In this document: piece by piece, positions 23,601 through 34,460 of the stretch | How the letters are laid out: each line of letters starts with the position of its first letter | Numbering within the stretch: position 1 is the first letter of the stretch | NCBI GenBank assembly: GCA_026936325.1 | Contig: JAPTHN010000008.1 | Location: 22,714,703 to 22,778,702 of the forward strand | Length of the DNA: 64,000 nucleotides | Reading direction: 5' to 3' | From: Platynereis dumerilii | Lineage: Eukaryota > Annelida > Polychaeta > Phyllodocida > Nereididae | Made by a program: the position numbers and the translations under genes | The notes under the pieces: model-generated | What the model saw: the letters and a program-made list of their open reading frames with translations, nothing else | Database searches by the model: none | Told to the model about the DNA's origin: nothing

Positions 23601-26600
23601 AAAGCCCCAATCATCCATCCATCTCCTGCCTTTTTTAATGTAATCGAACAAGACATGAAAGTGCCCCTAGATTTCTGAATTGGAATACATTTTCTGGAAA
23701 GACCTATTCTTTGTAAACAATATTTAAATGTCATGTGCCTGTTAATTAGTTCAGTTTAGTTCAAAAGTGAGCAACCATCCAAGACATGACCAACAGTCAG
23801 TAAGTATGAAATGTATGTGAATATTGATATTCCAATTGAATTACAATTTCGATTCAAAATCAATTACAATTTACATTTTGCATTTGATGTGTCATAGTCT
23901 TAACGCAGAATAATAAGATATAAAACGATTCTTGATAATGTTTGAAAATAGTATATAATTTATAATAATGTAAAATATATGGTCCATACTATCATTCCAT
24001 AATGTCAGCACACATTTTTCTTTTCAGATGGTTACATCTTCAATCATTCAGTAAGGACGGAGAATAGTGCTCTTCTACCTGTGTGCCCCTTGATGTCCTT
24101 GTTATTCAAGCTTGATTGTCAACAAGGAATTATACTCGTAAACCAGAACTAGAATTATGAATAATGGGTGAGAATTTATTAGTATGCAAATTTATATAAA
24201 TTCAAAAACACTTATGAATGGAAATTAATAACGAGAAACAAGTATTCAAACAAATCTCAGTTGGACACAAAGGGGATTTGGCAATACTGAATTTTGGGGA
24301 TAATTTGGACACAAGTCAAAGTTGATGCTCAACATTTGTAAATTCAATCCAGGTATCTAAATTATGTGGCATGCCTTCTTCTTTACATTACAGGTTGTTT
24401 GTTGCTGCGTCCTACCCATTGATACGTCCCGACAAGTTTGGATAGGCATGCTGGTCAAGTTCGTCACTGTTTTTGGAAAGATATTTGGCAGGACCACCTT
24501 GAGAATTCGTGACTGCGGAGTTATTTGCCTTTGGTAAGTTTTAGTCCAGGAACATTTTAATTTGTGGACTAGCTATCATAAAAATTGGGGAATTGCATCA
24601 ATTCGTAATGCCGTTGTGTTTCTTTAGTCTTTTAGTGTCGATGATTCAACATTGACGCAATGTGTATAAAGATATAAAGATAACAATGTCAAAATTAATG
24701 CAAAACTCAAATTGTATTCAACTCTGCAGATCTACAATAGATCTAGAATATGGCACACTGCAGATCTATGATACATCTTTAGGAGCCTTGCTGCCGCTAT
24801 GTTACTAGTTTATTGAATTTTGCTATTTCACCCTCTCAAAAACCGCAGAACAAAGAAGGCAAAGCCATAACCATGATGAAACAACTTCTCCGATGGCAAA
24901 CCAGATGTTGGTACCCCTGCAAGGCTATGGAAGATGTAACCCTTCAGGAACTTCAGCATTTATACAGACCACTAGCAGGGTGCCCACTCCTCCTATATTT
25001 CCTATAATTCCTATATTTTTTAAGGCCTCCTATAATTTCCTATATTTTGGAAAAATTCCTATAAATTCCTATATTTTTCAAGTTTTCAAGATATTTCGCG
25101 CGTATATGCACGTTTTTGTCTGCGATTCAAAGTTTAAGCGTCTTTTCCCCTTAGATATATGAATTTTTAGACACGTTTTTGTCCGCAACATGAAGTTTTC
25201 GGCTTATGGTGGAAGCGATCCCGTGATTTGCTGATGGTTTCGCTGTCGAATATTTCCTATATTGTCTTATTAAAATAGGCGAAAACCTCCTATATTTTCC
25301 TGTATTTCACTTTTAAAAATTCCTATATTCCTATAATATTTTGTGCAATGTTCGGTGGGCACCCTGCACTAGAGAATCTGTGATGTGGTCCTTAAGCGAT
25401 ATCAGATGATTGTGTCAGTTTAGTTGGTGTAAGATCTGCTGTGGAAAAATAATAAGAATAAAAGTATTAAGTAAAATTTTCAGCAAATTGATTAACTGTA
25501 AAATAGTACAGCAGTCAGGAGTTCATCTTTTGACAGCTTTCTAAAATTGTTACAACTTAGCATGCAAATAAAATATTTTTTTGACATTTCAGAAATTTGT
25601 ATATAAATTTTGGGCTTTCATTATTTGTACTTCAAGCGTTCAAACTTCAATGAGTTTAAATGGTAATTGACAGTGTCCAAAGGCCATGCTACCAGCTATT
25701 TATGATTCATAACTTCAATTATTGTAATTTCTTTTTGTAACTTGTACTTACATTATCTTTTCAGAGGTACTAGAAGATGTCATTGAATGCTGGAGCTGAT
25801 CTTGGTGATATTGCCTTCATCTTGTTGACTGTCTTAAAGTGCTACATTGTAATTGAAAACAGGTACTTTTGCATTTATTTACGAATTAGTGATAATGCAC
25901 CAATTGCTCAAAATAACTAATTATTTGTTGTTTACTGCTGTGCACCATTGTGAATTGATTAAATTTTTTTATATTCATTGGAAGATCATTTATCCATAGT
26001 TTCTCCCATATGATTCTACAGTCTGTCTCATCTAGCATGCGAACTGGAAATTAGCACTGTTTCTATGATCTGTATAGCAACAATTTATGAGTTTGGTGAG
26101 GTATGACTGGCACCAGCTTTACAAGAACTATGTCGGATGTGGCGCTGCAGTGCATTATTGTGACGTCACGTCACTTGTGGCTGTCTCAGAGGTTGCGTCA
26201 TGAATGCCAACAAGTATAAATGGATCGCCGTCAACGAAAACTGCCAAAAATCGGCAAAAAACGGCATAAAAACATCGCGAAAAATGACATCCACAAATTA
26301 CAAATAGGCTGATCTATCAGTGAGTATGTGTATTTCTGCTTTGAGATTTGTAGATACTGAGAAATCAGGCCAAACACCAGTTCGTATGTTGATGAGACAA
26401 ACTGTAAGTGTCTTCTGTGTTGTTTGTGTGACATATTTAGCTTTTCCAAGAAGAACGAATTGGAGTCAACCTAACAAACATTTGCTGGATACATGGGTGA
26501 TTTGGTGATACCCATCAGGATTATTGTTTTATACTGAACATTTTGCAGCTCCAACCACGTTGTTGCCTTTTTTCCCCAATACCTGTTTTTAATGCAGGTG

Positions 26601-29378
26601 CGCATGCGCATCTGCATTATACCAGTCAATATAATGGGTTTTGTGGATTGGAACATGCACAGGCATTTTTTTGGAAAGAAAATTGTATTTGTTATGATAT
26701 GAGGTGAAATGATGCATTTCTGATGACCGAAAAAATGAGATTAAATTTTTTCTATTCCCCACATTTAAGAATGATGAAAAATGTATGGAGAATATTTATC
26801 AGGCAATCTGTATACCAATTTTCGCTTTGAAAAGTCGATTGGTTATTGCTCCAGGCCTGTTGAGAGATTGTTTCTGTAGAAAAATGGGTTTTGTGGATTG
26901 GGTCGAACTCCATGATCTTACCATCTGAATTGCATTTTCTTATTTGTAAGTCAGATTTTCACTTAAGGAGAATATCTACAATGGTGTATAAGAGCATTTC
27001 AGATTATGGACAGGGTATTAAGAGAAAGATAAAATATTCTCTTCTGTAACCAAAATAATAAATTTATGTTTTTATAATAATATAAATTTACTTTTTCCAT
27101 TTCCTTTTTTCTATGTAATAAGTAAAAAAAAAAGTATCTTAAATGTACTTCAGGCATTCGATATAACTATATTTTACTTACAAATGTTTTTAGCGCTCCA
27201 TTTCCGATTACAGATTGTTCCATAGATGGGATTTGTGAATTTGATGGAGCTCTTTGATCTTGCCATTTAAATATAATTTTCAGATTTTCACTTATGGAGA
27301 ACATCAACAATGGTGTGAAGGTGCATTATGGGTTATGTATAGCAATGTATAGGGTATTAAGAGACGGCTATTCTCATTTATTAGCAAAATTATGCTTCTC
27401 TGACAGCCGAAAAAAATTAGATGTATAGCATTCCGATTCTCCCTTTGTGAGATTGGAAAAAAGGCATTTGCTTTCAAACTTCTAGTATTTGTCATACCCT
27501 AGTATAATCAGAGACAGTCTTGTTCTCACCAACATTGATTTTTGAAACTAGGGTTTTTGGCGCAAATCCAGAGGACATAACCTTGGCTTTTTTCAAGGTC
27601 ATTTGCTTGTACACAATATCAAGATTTATTAGAAAATCTCTAAGTCTCGAAAATATTTGGTCAAACGCAACCCGATATTAGTATATTGCACCTGCATTAT
27701 TCAACCTGCGGGTTCTTGTTGTCTTATTTCGGTCTTTTTTTTTTCCAGAAATTGCCTGGTCTTTGAGAGCGTGTTGGTTCCAATGCAGGAACTTCGAAAG
27801 CTCACAATTGAGGTGACGATTAGACAGACGAGGAGCCGGGCACATCAGCATTTATATCGACTTCAAGGAAATATGTGAACTGTACCTTAGGCGAATGGTG
27901 ATGTTAGTGCAAATTAAAAGTAGGCGTAAGGTGTAATAGAAAATTTTTTAAATAATTCGATAACATTATTAACATTACTTGCAACTTTTCTTGCAATTGA
28001 ACTACTAAAAAATGTGTATTACCCTTGTTGCTCGAAGGCAATCGGATTGAATTGAACTATTTTAACAGCAAAGCAGGCAGACTTTGTAAAACTGACTGTC
28101 GCAATGAAACATTAGTTATATGTATGTCAAGCCTTTTTAGTGAATTTTTTGTGATGCTCATGAGACAACTAAATGTAAACTTAGAGACTACAGATCTGTG
28201 AGTTCAGCTGACACACATAATTATGTTTGATCAAGTCTTAGAATTGTTTCATTATTCAGTATTTTGTGTTCAGATGTTTGAACTTTCTTGCTTTGCCTTT
28301 TCAGAGATCATGAAAGATGTCATCGTTGTGTTAGGAGTTGATCATGGTGACGTTGCCTCTCATCTTGCAGGTACCACTTTGCAATTTAAAGCCGGTTAGT
28401 TAACTTTATAATCTTGTAAGTGGCAATGGGCCAAGTGCTCCAAATAACAAAGCAATTGTTTTGTTGTGCAGAATAGCAATATTCTGAAGTTCTGAAGGAC
28501 AACTGCAGTTTGCGAGTTGTTTAATTAGCTGTTAACTGGAAAATGTAGCACCCGCATAGCCCGAAAATGAGATCCGCGGACACAAGAACGAGGCCGTCTC
28601 GGTAAATGGCTATTGATTTTGCTAGGCTGTAGTGTCCATCATGTCTGACTGTCTAACTTACAAATTTTTCTTTTGCTTGAAGAATATAAAAGTTGCTTAA
28701 TTACTTGGTTAAAATTTTGATGCTGCCAGCCATTTTTAGCTCAATTGATGTTGAAAACTACAGATATTTCAAAAAGATTCTCCGTTCAACATATTCGTAT
28801 TTATTATTCCCACATATAGGTTTTCATGTTCGTATGCAGGGATTGAAGTCTGGCCTGAATGCAAATTCATTTCCCTTTCCGTTCCAGATGCTTGTTTAAG
28901 GCGGAACTGTCATCATGGAGGTCTCACTGCTCTAGAGGCTGATCATTGCGTATTCAGTGTAGTGCCATCTGCTGAACCTCAAAATTGTCATGACCAGCTG
29001 ACGTTCCGCTTCAATTCTACTTGGAAAATGAAGGACCTTCAAGGTAATTATTGTCTTAAATGCGCTTGACTGGATTTTAATGCTGCACTAAGTTACAGCA
29101 TATTGGGTATTTGGTTTACAATATCTTGGCTTTCTTTGTTGATTCATAACTTCGGACAGCCTAATGTAATGTTGTCCTAGTTTTGATTCAATAATTTAGT
29201 AAATTATTGAATGGATCTCTGTTTTCTTATGGGAATTTCAGACATACAAGCGGTAATGTTTGCAATACCTATCGTTCGCGCATCCGAAAAAGTTAATCTC
29301 GTTTCAAAAACAAGTGTTAAACTGGTTACATTGTTCAAAGTACAGGACCAAAGTTATGCGTCTCGGACTCTCCGATAG
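20675..29378 (+). CDS. Candidate four-exon gene of unknown function (143 residues)
   Basis: I propose exons 20675-20747, 28305-28370, 28888-29043 and 29242-29378. Each border has a good donor or a pyrimidine-rich acceptor. Phases agree at all three junctions, and the sum is 432 bases ending in TAG. The protein starts MATVWARNAGIHGLL and continues EIMKDVIVVLGVDHGDVA, then a cysteine-containing part (CLRRNCHHGG, C near QNCHD). It ends SYASRTLR. I see no known domain, signal peptide or membrane helix. Exons 3 and 4 stay open for 52 and 44 codons, but this alone is not decisive, and a non-coding RNA is possible. Related, partly decayed exons lie at 25765-25862 and around 24890-24966/27745-27870. 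A splice-ready block at 24395-24539 may be alternative. Confidence 0.33.
21180..21766. repeat. Near-perfect 250-bp inverted repeat (palindrome)
   Basis: Arms 21180-21429 and 21517-21766 are each exactly 250 bases and reverse complementary at 249 positions; the only mismatch is at the inner edge. The spacer is 87 bases. No target duplication or transposon ends are visible. The arms contain the same ttttccag/tttcag motifs as the tandem array downstream. It lies in intron 1 of the candidate gene. Confidence 0.95.
22320..23310 (+). repeat. Tandem array, about 118-bp unit, pyrimidine-rich
   Basis: Units recur at intervals of 116-120 bases, with tgctt anchors near 22441, 22560, 22676, 22792, 22912, 23030 and 23147. 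Outer units, reaching back to about 21900, are increasingly diverged. Each unit contains four splice-acceptor-like strings: ttttccag, ctttcag, tttgcag and ttttcag. Several overlapping frames across it are by-products of the repeat. Confidence 0.92.
23415..23625 (+). mobile_element. tRNA-headed SINE copy (plus), near full length
   Basis: The head reads ggtctcgtggtagcgtgctgg, then ctcgggttcaatac (box B). The family body follows, with cctaattagcctaccaagtg and the tail gtacaggacgtaaagccccaatc, ending in catccatc repeats. This is the cleanest copy in the window and the best seed for the family. Confidence 0.8.
24395..24539 (+). other. Splice-bordered block, possible exon
   Basis: The block is preceded by a pyrimidine-rich acceptor (cattacag) and followed by a donor (tttggtaagtt). 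It is open in one frame (MLVKFVTVFGKIFGRTTLRI) but not in the frame carried over from the proposed exon 1. It may be an alternative or non-coding exon of the candidate gene. Confidence 0.25.
24976..25366. mobile_element. Short DNA element with cagggtgcccac ends, copy 1
   Basis: The left end cagggtgcccac and the right end gtgggcaccctg are exact inverted repeats. The six-base string cactag flanks both sides (24970-24975 and 25367-25372). The ends are full of cctatatttt repeats. A second copy, lacking its left end, is at 36975-37318 and matches through the body. It is non-coding. A 6-bp duplication with CAG ends fits hAT-like families. Confidence 0.85.
25765..25862 (+). pseudogene. Duplicate of candidate exon 2
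   Basis: After the acceptor ttttcag, the text agg.ac.agaagatgtcat.g...gctgatcttggtga aligns with the start of 28305-28370 in order, including the acceptor. Small length changes move it out of frame within about 12 codons. A donor (acaggtactt) follows. It looks like an old tandem copy of that exon. Confidence 0.4.
26860..27375 (+). repeat. Diverged tandem duplication
   Basis: Two blocks, about 26860-27015 and 27195-27370, share in order a tgggttttgtggattg/atgggatttgtgaattt string, tttcactta.ggagaa, caatggtgt and agggtattaagaga. A third trace, atgggttttgtggattgg, occurs near 26634. There is no coding content. It lies in an intron of the candidate gene. Confidence 0.6.
27745..27870 (+). other. 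Possible exon related to 24890-24966
   Basis: The block is bounded on the left by a strong acceptor (tttttttttccag). One frame reads VLVPMQELRKLTIEV and later HQHLYRL. The block at 24890-24966 gives MLVPLQGYGRC and, in another frame, LQHLYRP. The two are therefore probably duplicated copies, at least one of them decayed. Function is unknown. Confidence 0.25.
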
Positions 29379-30347
29379 AGATCTCTCAGGGTTGTGCCTT
29401 GATCTATTAATCCATGTTGTTGCGGCACCCATGGTGACTGCACAGTACATACACAAGTGATGTTGGCTCAGAAAAGGAAAAAAATATTTACATAAATCAA
29501 CATGCATGTTCAAGTCAAGCTGATTTGGTTGGAGAATATTTGTCTTTCAATTGGAATCACCAGCCATATTCCCTTGTCTATGTACTTATTTCGCTCTAGG
29601 CAATCTCTAATTTAAATCTGTCAAAATTGTCAACTGACTCATTGGATTTATTGCTCGCGCTCACATTACTGAAGTCTTCTTGTCAAGTAGTCTTAAACGT
29701 CGGATTTCATCTGAAAGTTTGTCATTGCACTAGTGGACATATTACTTATATTCTCTTCACGAAAAGCGATAGTTCAACCAGGTTTATAGCGGATATATTA
29801 TCGTTGTCCATTCTAAGGTGTCTAAATTTATCTGCCTTTGGACGCACTTGGATGCGGGCGGCTGCTCAGTGCTCATGTGTTTACCACTCGTCTACATGTG
29901 TCCTGCGTGTCTGGACTCCCAAGCAAAGCTGACAGGCTGGCACTAGTGTTACTATTTTTAGCATCAATCCTAAATTGTCTACCTGGCAATTTCTCTGCTT
30001 TGTGGTGTCGCAGTTGTCTGCTCCACTGATATATAGATCAGCCCGAATTAGAGCACCATAACCACTCCTGCTTCAAGATGGAAACCGGAAGAAAAGTAAG
30101 ATTCAACTTTTGGGCCTCAACCAAAGAGACCCAGAGGACCTTTCACACCTCGGGCAACACTCCACAGCTTCAACTATATCAGTCAGGGAAATTATCACCA
30201 GCTGATGACAATCAATGTCCTCAGCCTCACTTGACAATCACCCTAGCACTGTCATCACCCTCCCATGACACTCTCAAAGTGTCATGGCCTAGCCATGACT
30301 CTGGAAGTTCTCAAAATCATCTTTGACTGGCTTTTTAAAAAGAACTA

Positions 30348-30846
30348 CCGTATATACTCGCATATAAGTCGCCCCCGCGTATAAGACGCACCTATTCTTT
30401 AAGACCCCAAAACCCCCCTCCCAGTGAAACCCTCGTATAAGTCGCATTAGATTTGACTGGCATCAAAAAACTGTGCGGCGGACGAAATATTGCTGGATTT
30501 CCAACAAAACTGATGCTTATTTGGGTAAATTTACCTTCTATATTAGCCATATTTGCAAGAAATCAATTCGAATCCACATTGTTTACGTCTATGCAACGCC
30601 ATCTCGGCCATCTTCATCACGTCAACTCTCGCTTGAGATCTCGCTTGAGATCTCGCAAAAGCGAGAACTTGATGAAGTTGATGGCGCGTGTTTCAAAATG
30701 GCGGACGGGAGTGACGAAAATAAAGAATTTTCTGGATTTTACCGAAAAACTTTGATATTTTAGTATATCCCACGTATAAGACGCACCCGTTCTATGGGTA
30801 AGAATTCTGGGTATCAAAAGTGCGTCTTATACACGAGTATATACGG
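30348..30846. mobile_element. TA-flanked miniature element with ccgtatatactcg ends
   Basis: The left end ccgtatatactcg..tataag and the right end, its reverse complement, are flanked by TA on both sides. Repeats of gtataagacgca lie near both ends. The 499-bp interior has an open frame of about 100 codons, but the ORF is not a transposase. Elements with this end sequence are widespread in animals; the class (ISL2EU/Harbinger or mariner-like) is uncertain. Confidence 0.8.
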
Positions 30847-30984
30847 TACTGCAACTATCACTTCAAAACTTGACATAAAGTTGTATCACAGTATCAACTA
30901 ACTCTATAACTTTTGGCAGACCTATCCATTACATAATGAGCTAAAGAACCTGAAGGCTCCAGAGAAATTAGGAAATTGTCATCA

Positions 30985-31200
30985 ACTGCTGATGACTTTG
31001 CAGTATTTCGTGAAATTGGATAGAATTAAGTCCCGCAACTGACATGCTGCTGTGTGGTAAGGATGTCTGCAAAGAGATCAGACTTTCTTCTGAGACCCAA
31101 CTGATCAACCCCACACACTCAATCATCCTGTCCGGGCCAAGACTTGGCTGGAATTGCAATTGTCCTCATATGCTGGTAATTTCCCTGACTGTATATTGCC
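30985..31200 (+). repeat. Dispersed repeat, inverted copy of 6095-6290
   Basis: It matches the reverse complement of 6095-6290 over its whole length and shares the motif cccaactgatcaaccccacac. It lies immediately downstream of the miniature element at 30348-30846, after an unrelated 140 bases. Confidence 0.6.
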
Positions 31201-32549
31201 TTAAGCTGCTCCATGCCAAGTTGAAGCCTTCACTTCAGCCCTTGCTGAGCTGTGTCCTGGGATCTTCACCCATGCAGATTCCAACAACGCCTTGACAAAC
31301 ACAAACCACGGCCACAGCTACAGTCGCCATTGCAACTCTTGTTTGAGGGTCCCGGGCAAACTCCACTGGTTGAAGAACCACAGCCAAGACAAAGTGGAAG
31401 ATCCAGCCCAGAGAATCTCCTCCAAGTCCTACTGGCTCAGTTGAGCTTATCCAGACTGACACAGACTTCATCTGCAAGGAGAGACACCCTGGCGAGCTGC
31501 CCAAGAAGACGACCATCAAGGAAGGACATCATGGGCTTGTCCTCTACAAGAAGGGAAGGTCCACAATTTAGTAGACAACACGAACAGAAGCTTGAGCCTT
31601 ACTTGACTGGATGATGAATATAGCAACATGTTGAATCCTTCCATTCATCACAACTGTAACATCCTCAATTAAGAATCTCTTAATCCTGGAAGATGTCACC
31701 ATAAATCGTCAGTGATTGTTGATTTTCTGCATTACTATTGTAGCTGTCATGTATGAGATTCTCTGATTTATGTTCATCTTGCCCACCCATCCTGAAGGAT
31801 ATGACTGGAATTGTAACTTCCTGCAGAAGAGCTTTTGCATCACTTTTGACTTCAAAAAGGTCTTACAATGCGAGCTTCGTGAAGAAGACATGGTTAACAT
31901 GATTATTCTGACTTGAGGATCCATGACATCCAAGCCCTCTAGTCACTTAACAAATTCAGTTTTGATGCCATATGTTTATATAAATGATTCATTCTTTGTA
32001 ATAATCTCCTGAATTTATGAAGAAAGATGAGACCGAGTTAACATTCAAGATGAAGAAAGACATATATGTGGACATTATTACAAGTTTGGGCATCAAAGAT
32101 GCATTGAATTACTTCTCCAATTGGATATTTCTTCTCTGACGCTGTATTTTATCTGCGTTCAGGGGCAATCAACTCTGAAGAACTGAAGTCACAGTATGAA
32201 TTGGAGAAAGTCATAGACAGTGACCTTAAGAAGATTCTATATGACAAGAAAATCCGCGTACAATTCCTGCCAAAGACTTCAATCTACATTTCACTGCTTA
32301 CAAACGTACAAACGATATGCAGGATTTCTGAAGCCAGAAGAAATTCAAGCCTGAAGCCTCATGGATATCGGATGTACCCCTTCATTCTCTTGTTGTGGAA
32401 GACACAAAATTACCCTTCATATTTCAAAAGAACAAGAAGTTCACCACTTTTCCGATTAAAGATTGTCGACAAAGTACATTCTGGTTTTTCTAACAACAGG
32501 CGATGCGACAAAATTTTTGTATATCATCCATCTGTTAACTTGCCTCTGA

Positions 32550-33720
32550 ATTAGCCCTGGACCCCTGGGACAGGGGTCATGAATCCTCCCATTGGAAACT
32601 CATGAGATTTCAAAGACAGGGTGAGGGAGAATTGAGATATCTAAAAATATATGTTGAGTTTGTTATTTTCAATTGTACCATCTAAAACTAGACAAAATTT
32701 CCTACTTACAGCACCTATTTATATTTCTCTAGATGTTAAAATAGTTTAGCCATTATCCTGTGAATCTAAAGAAATGTTTTTTTCCTTAATGCATTGAAGA
32801 AATGACTTTATCTGAATGGTCAATTTTTGACTGTGATCATGATGTCACAGAAAACACCTCGTGACGTCATAGGAGAGTCTGATGACGTCACCAGTGTCGT
32901 CTCATTCAGATTGATGAATTTTGTTTGCTTTTTTATGGACTTCTTGATATTCAAAGTGATTTATTTGTCCTTTCCCTTGGAAGAATCACTTTCAAAGGTA
33001 GTGCTGTCACAAGCAAACTATCTTGAGAAACAGAATTCCAAATATTGCGAAGATTGATTGAAAAATGATCAAAATCTCAATTCTCCCGATAGCATTTCAA
33101 AATCTCAAGATTTTGTGTGTGGGACGACCCATGACCTATGCTACCCATAGCCCTGGACCCCTGTGGGACAGGGGTCATGAATCGTCCCATTGAGAAATCA
33201 TGAGATTTGAATGTAAAGGTTTGGGAGAATTCAATTTTCTCCTTTTCTTTTATACTTATGCCAAAACCGAAAACACATAATGAAAATAGATAAATTATGC
33301 TAGTGACGGCACCTGTTTCCATCAATTCAATCTTCCTGACCTTTTTTTAATCATCCCTTGAACTCTAAAGATGATGTTTCTTCCTTAAACATTGTGGAAA
33401 TACGCATCTCTGATTGGCCAAAATGAATGATGTCACACTTTGCTTTGGTGACGTCATTATAAAGCAACAGTGACGTCACTGAGAAGTCACCTTTGTTCAC
33501 AAAGGGGCTGATGGCTGAAAGTGCCGTTTTTTGAGAATTTCTCTGCATTTTGTAGTGATTTATTCACATTCAACAATGAGAAAATGCCTTAAAAATTAGT
33601 GCCGTCAGTAGAATGGTATGTCAGGTGAATAAAAATCCAATTTTTATGAAGCTTACTGCTCTAGTATTGATGCCGTCTTACTTCTCCTGATGAGGAGTCA
33701 AAATCTCAAGATTTTGCATG
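32550..33720 (+). repeat. Two-unit tandem duplication carrying CRE motifs
   Basis: Unit A (about 32550-33145) and unit B (about 33146-33720) share in order ccctggacccctg, gacaggggtcatgaatc, catgagattt, ttcttccttaa and catgatgtcac/gaatgatgtcac. Each then has two tgacgtca sites (32862 and 32883; 33449 and 33471) and closes with caaaatctcaagattttg. The units are about 590 bases and moderately diverged. A 24-base tandem pair (atgctacgcatgggtcccag...) follows at 33729-33776. Confidence 0.75.
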
Positions 33721-33984
33721 GAATGACCCATGCTACGCATGGGTCCCAGGGCTATGCTACGCATGGGTCCCAGGGCTACCTCTAAATGGCCCATGCTGGT
33801 GCTGATGGGCCGTAAAAGACAGACTGACTTGCACTTGAGGAACTTGCAACTGAAAATGCAAGTTAGCTATGTGATCAGAAAGTGTGTCATCTCTTTCTCT
33901 GACTACAGAAACTATCCTTCTATCCCCGGTCTCCTCTTGCAAATGATAGATTGTGAATATAACCTTTCACAGTCAATTAAGCAG

Positions 33985-34460
33985 ATTTCACAGAAGTAAT
34001 TGAGGTGGAGACCTCCAACAGAAGACAGAAAAATGTCTGTACATGTATCCCAATTCAAGGGCAGTTTATTGTGAATTAGCAAATGATGTCTCTGAGGAGT
34101 CCTTCACACTTGTATTTCGTAGATTCATCTCAAGACACTTCGCTCCTGAGATCATGATGTCGGAAAATGCTTCAACATGTACTGCTTCCTCCAAGACTCG
34201 TAAGTCGTCAACATCTTTGCTGTTCTTTTGGTGTAGCTTGACACTTGTAAAAAACCATTGTCTCCATCTGGCCTTCTTGGCAGGAGATTTACTCATCTTC
34301 CTTCTCCTGATGAAGAAATCAAGAATCTGGTTCTCCTACAAGTATCAGAAAGAAATTCCAGAGGAATCAAATTTGTGGAAACCTGTGAAGAACAGTACTG
34401 TATTAGGAGAATATCATCAAAAGAGAGTGGTTGCCTGTCAAGAATTGAAGTTCATTTGAC
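33985..34460 (+). mobile_element. BEL/Pao retrotransposon fossil, integrase fragment
   Basis: The frame at 34043 onward reads SRAVYCELANDVSEE then FTLVFRRFISRHFAPEI. This is the integrase core pattern of BEL/Pao elements (R-A-V-x-x-E-L, then F-x-R-R-F-I). Only a fragment is recognisable. The element is old and broken, with several breaks, and no terminal repeats were found. The frame at 34606-34875, with a short Cys/His finger-like motif (GRRFKSERGVRIYQ), may belong to the same or another element. Confidence 0.6.

Larger units (their letters stand above)
29379..32549. other. Decayed repeat territory
   Basis: No host gene is recognised. The stretch holds a TA-flanked miniature and an inverted relative of 6095-6290 at 30985-31200. 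It also has several short unrelated frames (29627-29932, 31252-31614, 32201-32554) without family resemblance. Their context suggests old element sequence. Confidence 0.45.

Noticed and set aside
30978-31614. Host gene exon from the frames at 31044-31614
   Set aside because: The first part is a dispersed repeat found inverted at 6095-6290, and the rest has no splice borders or known domain.
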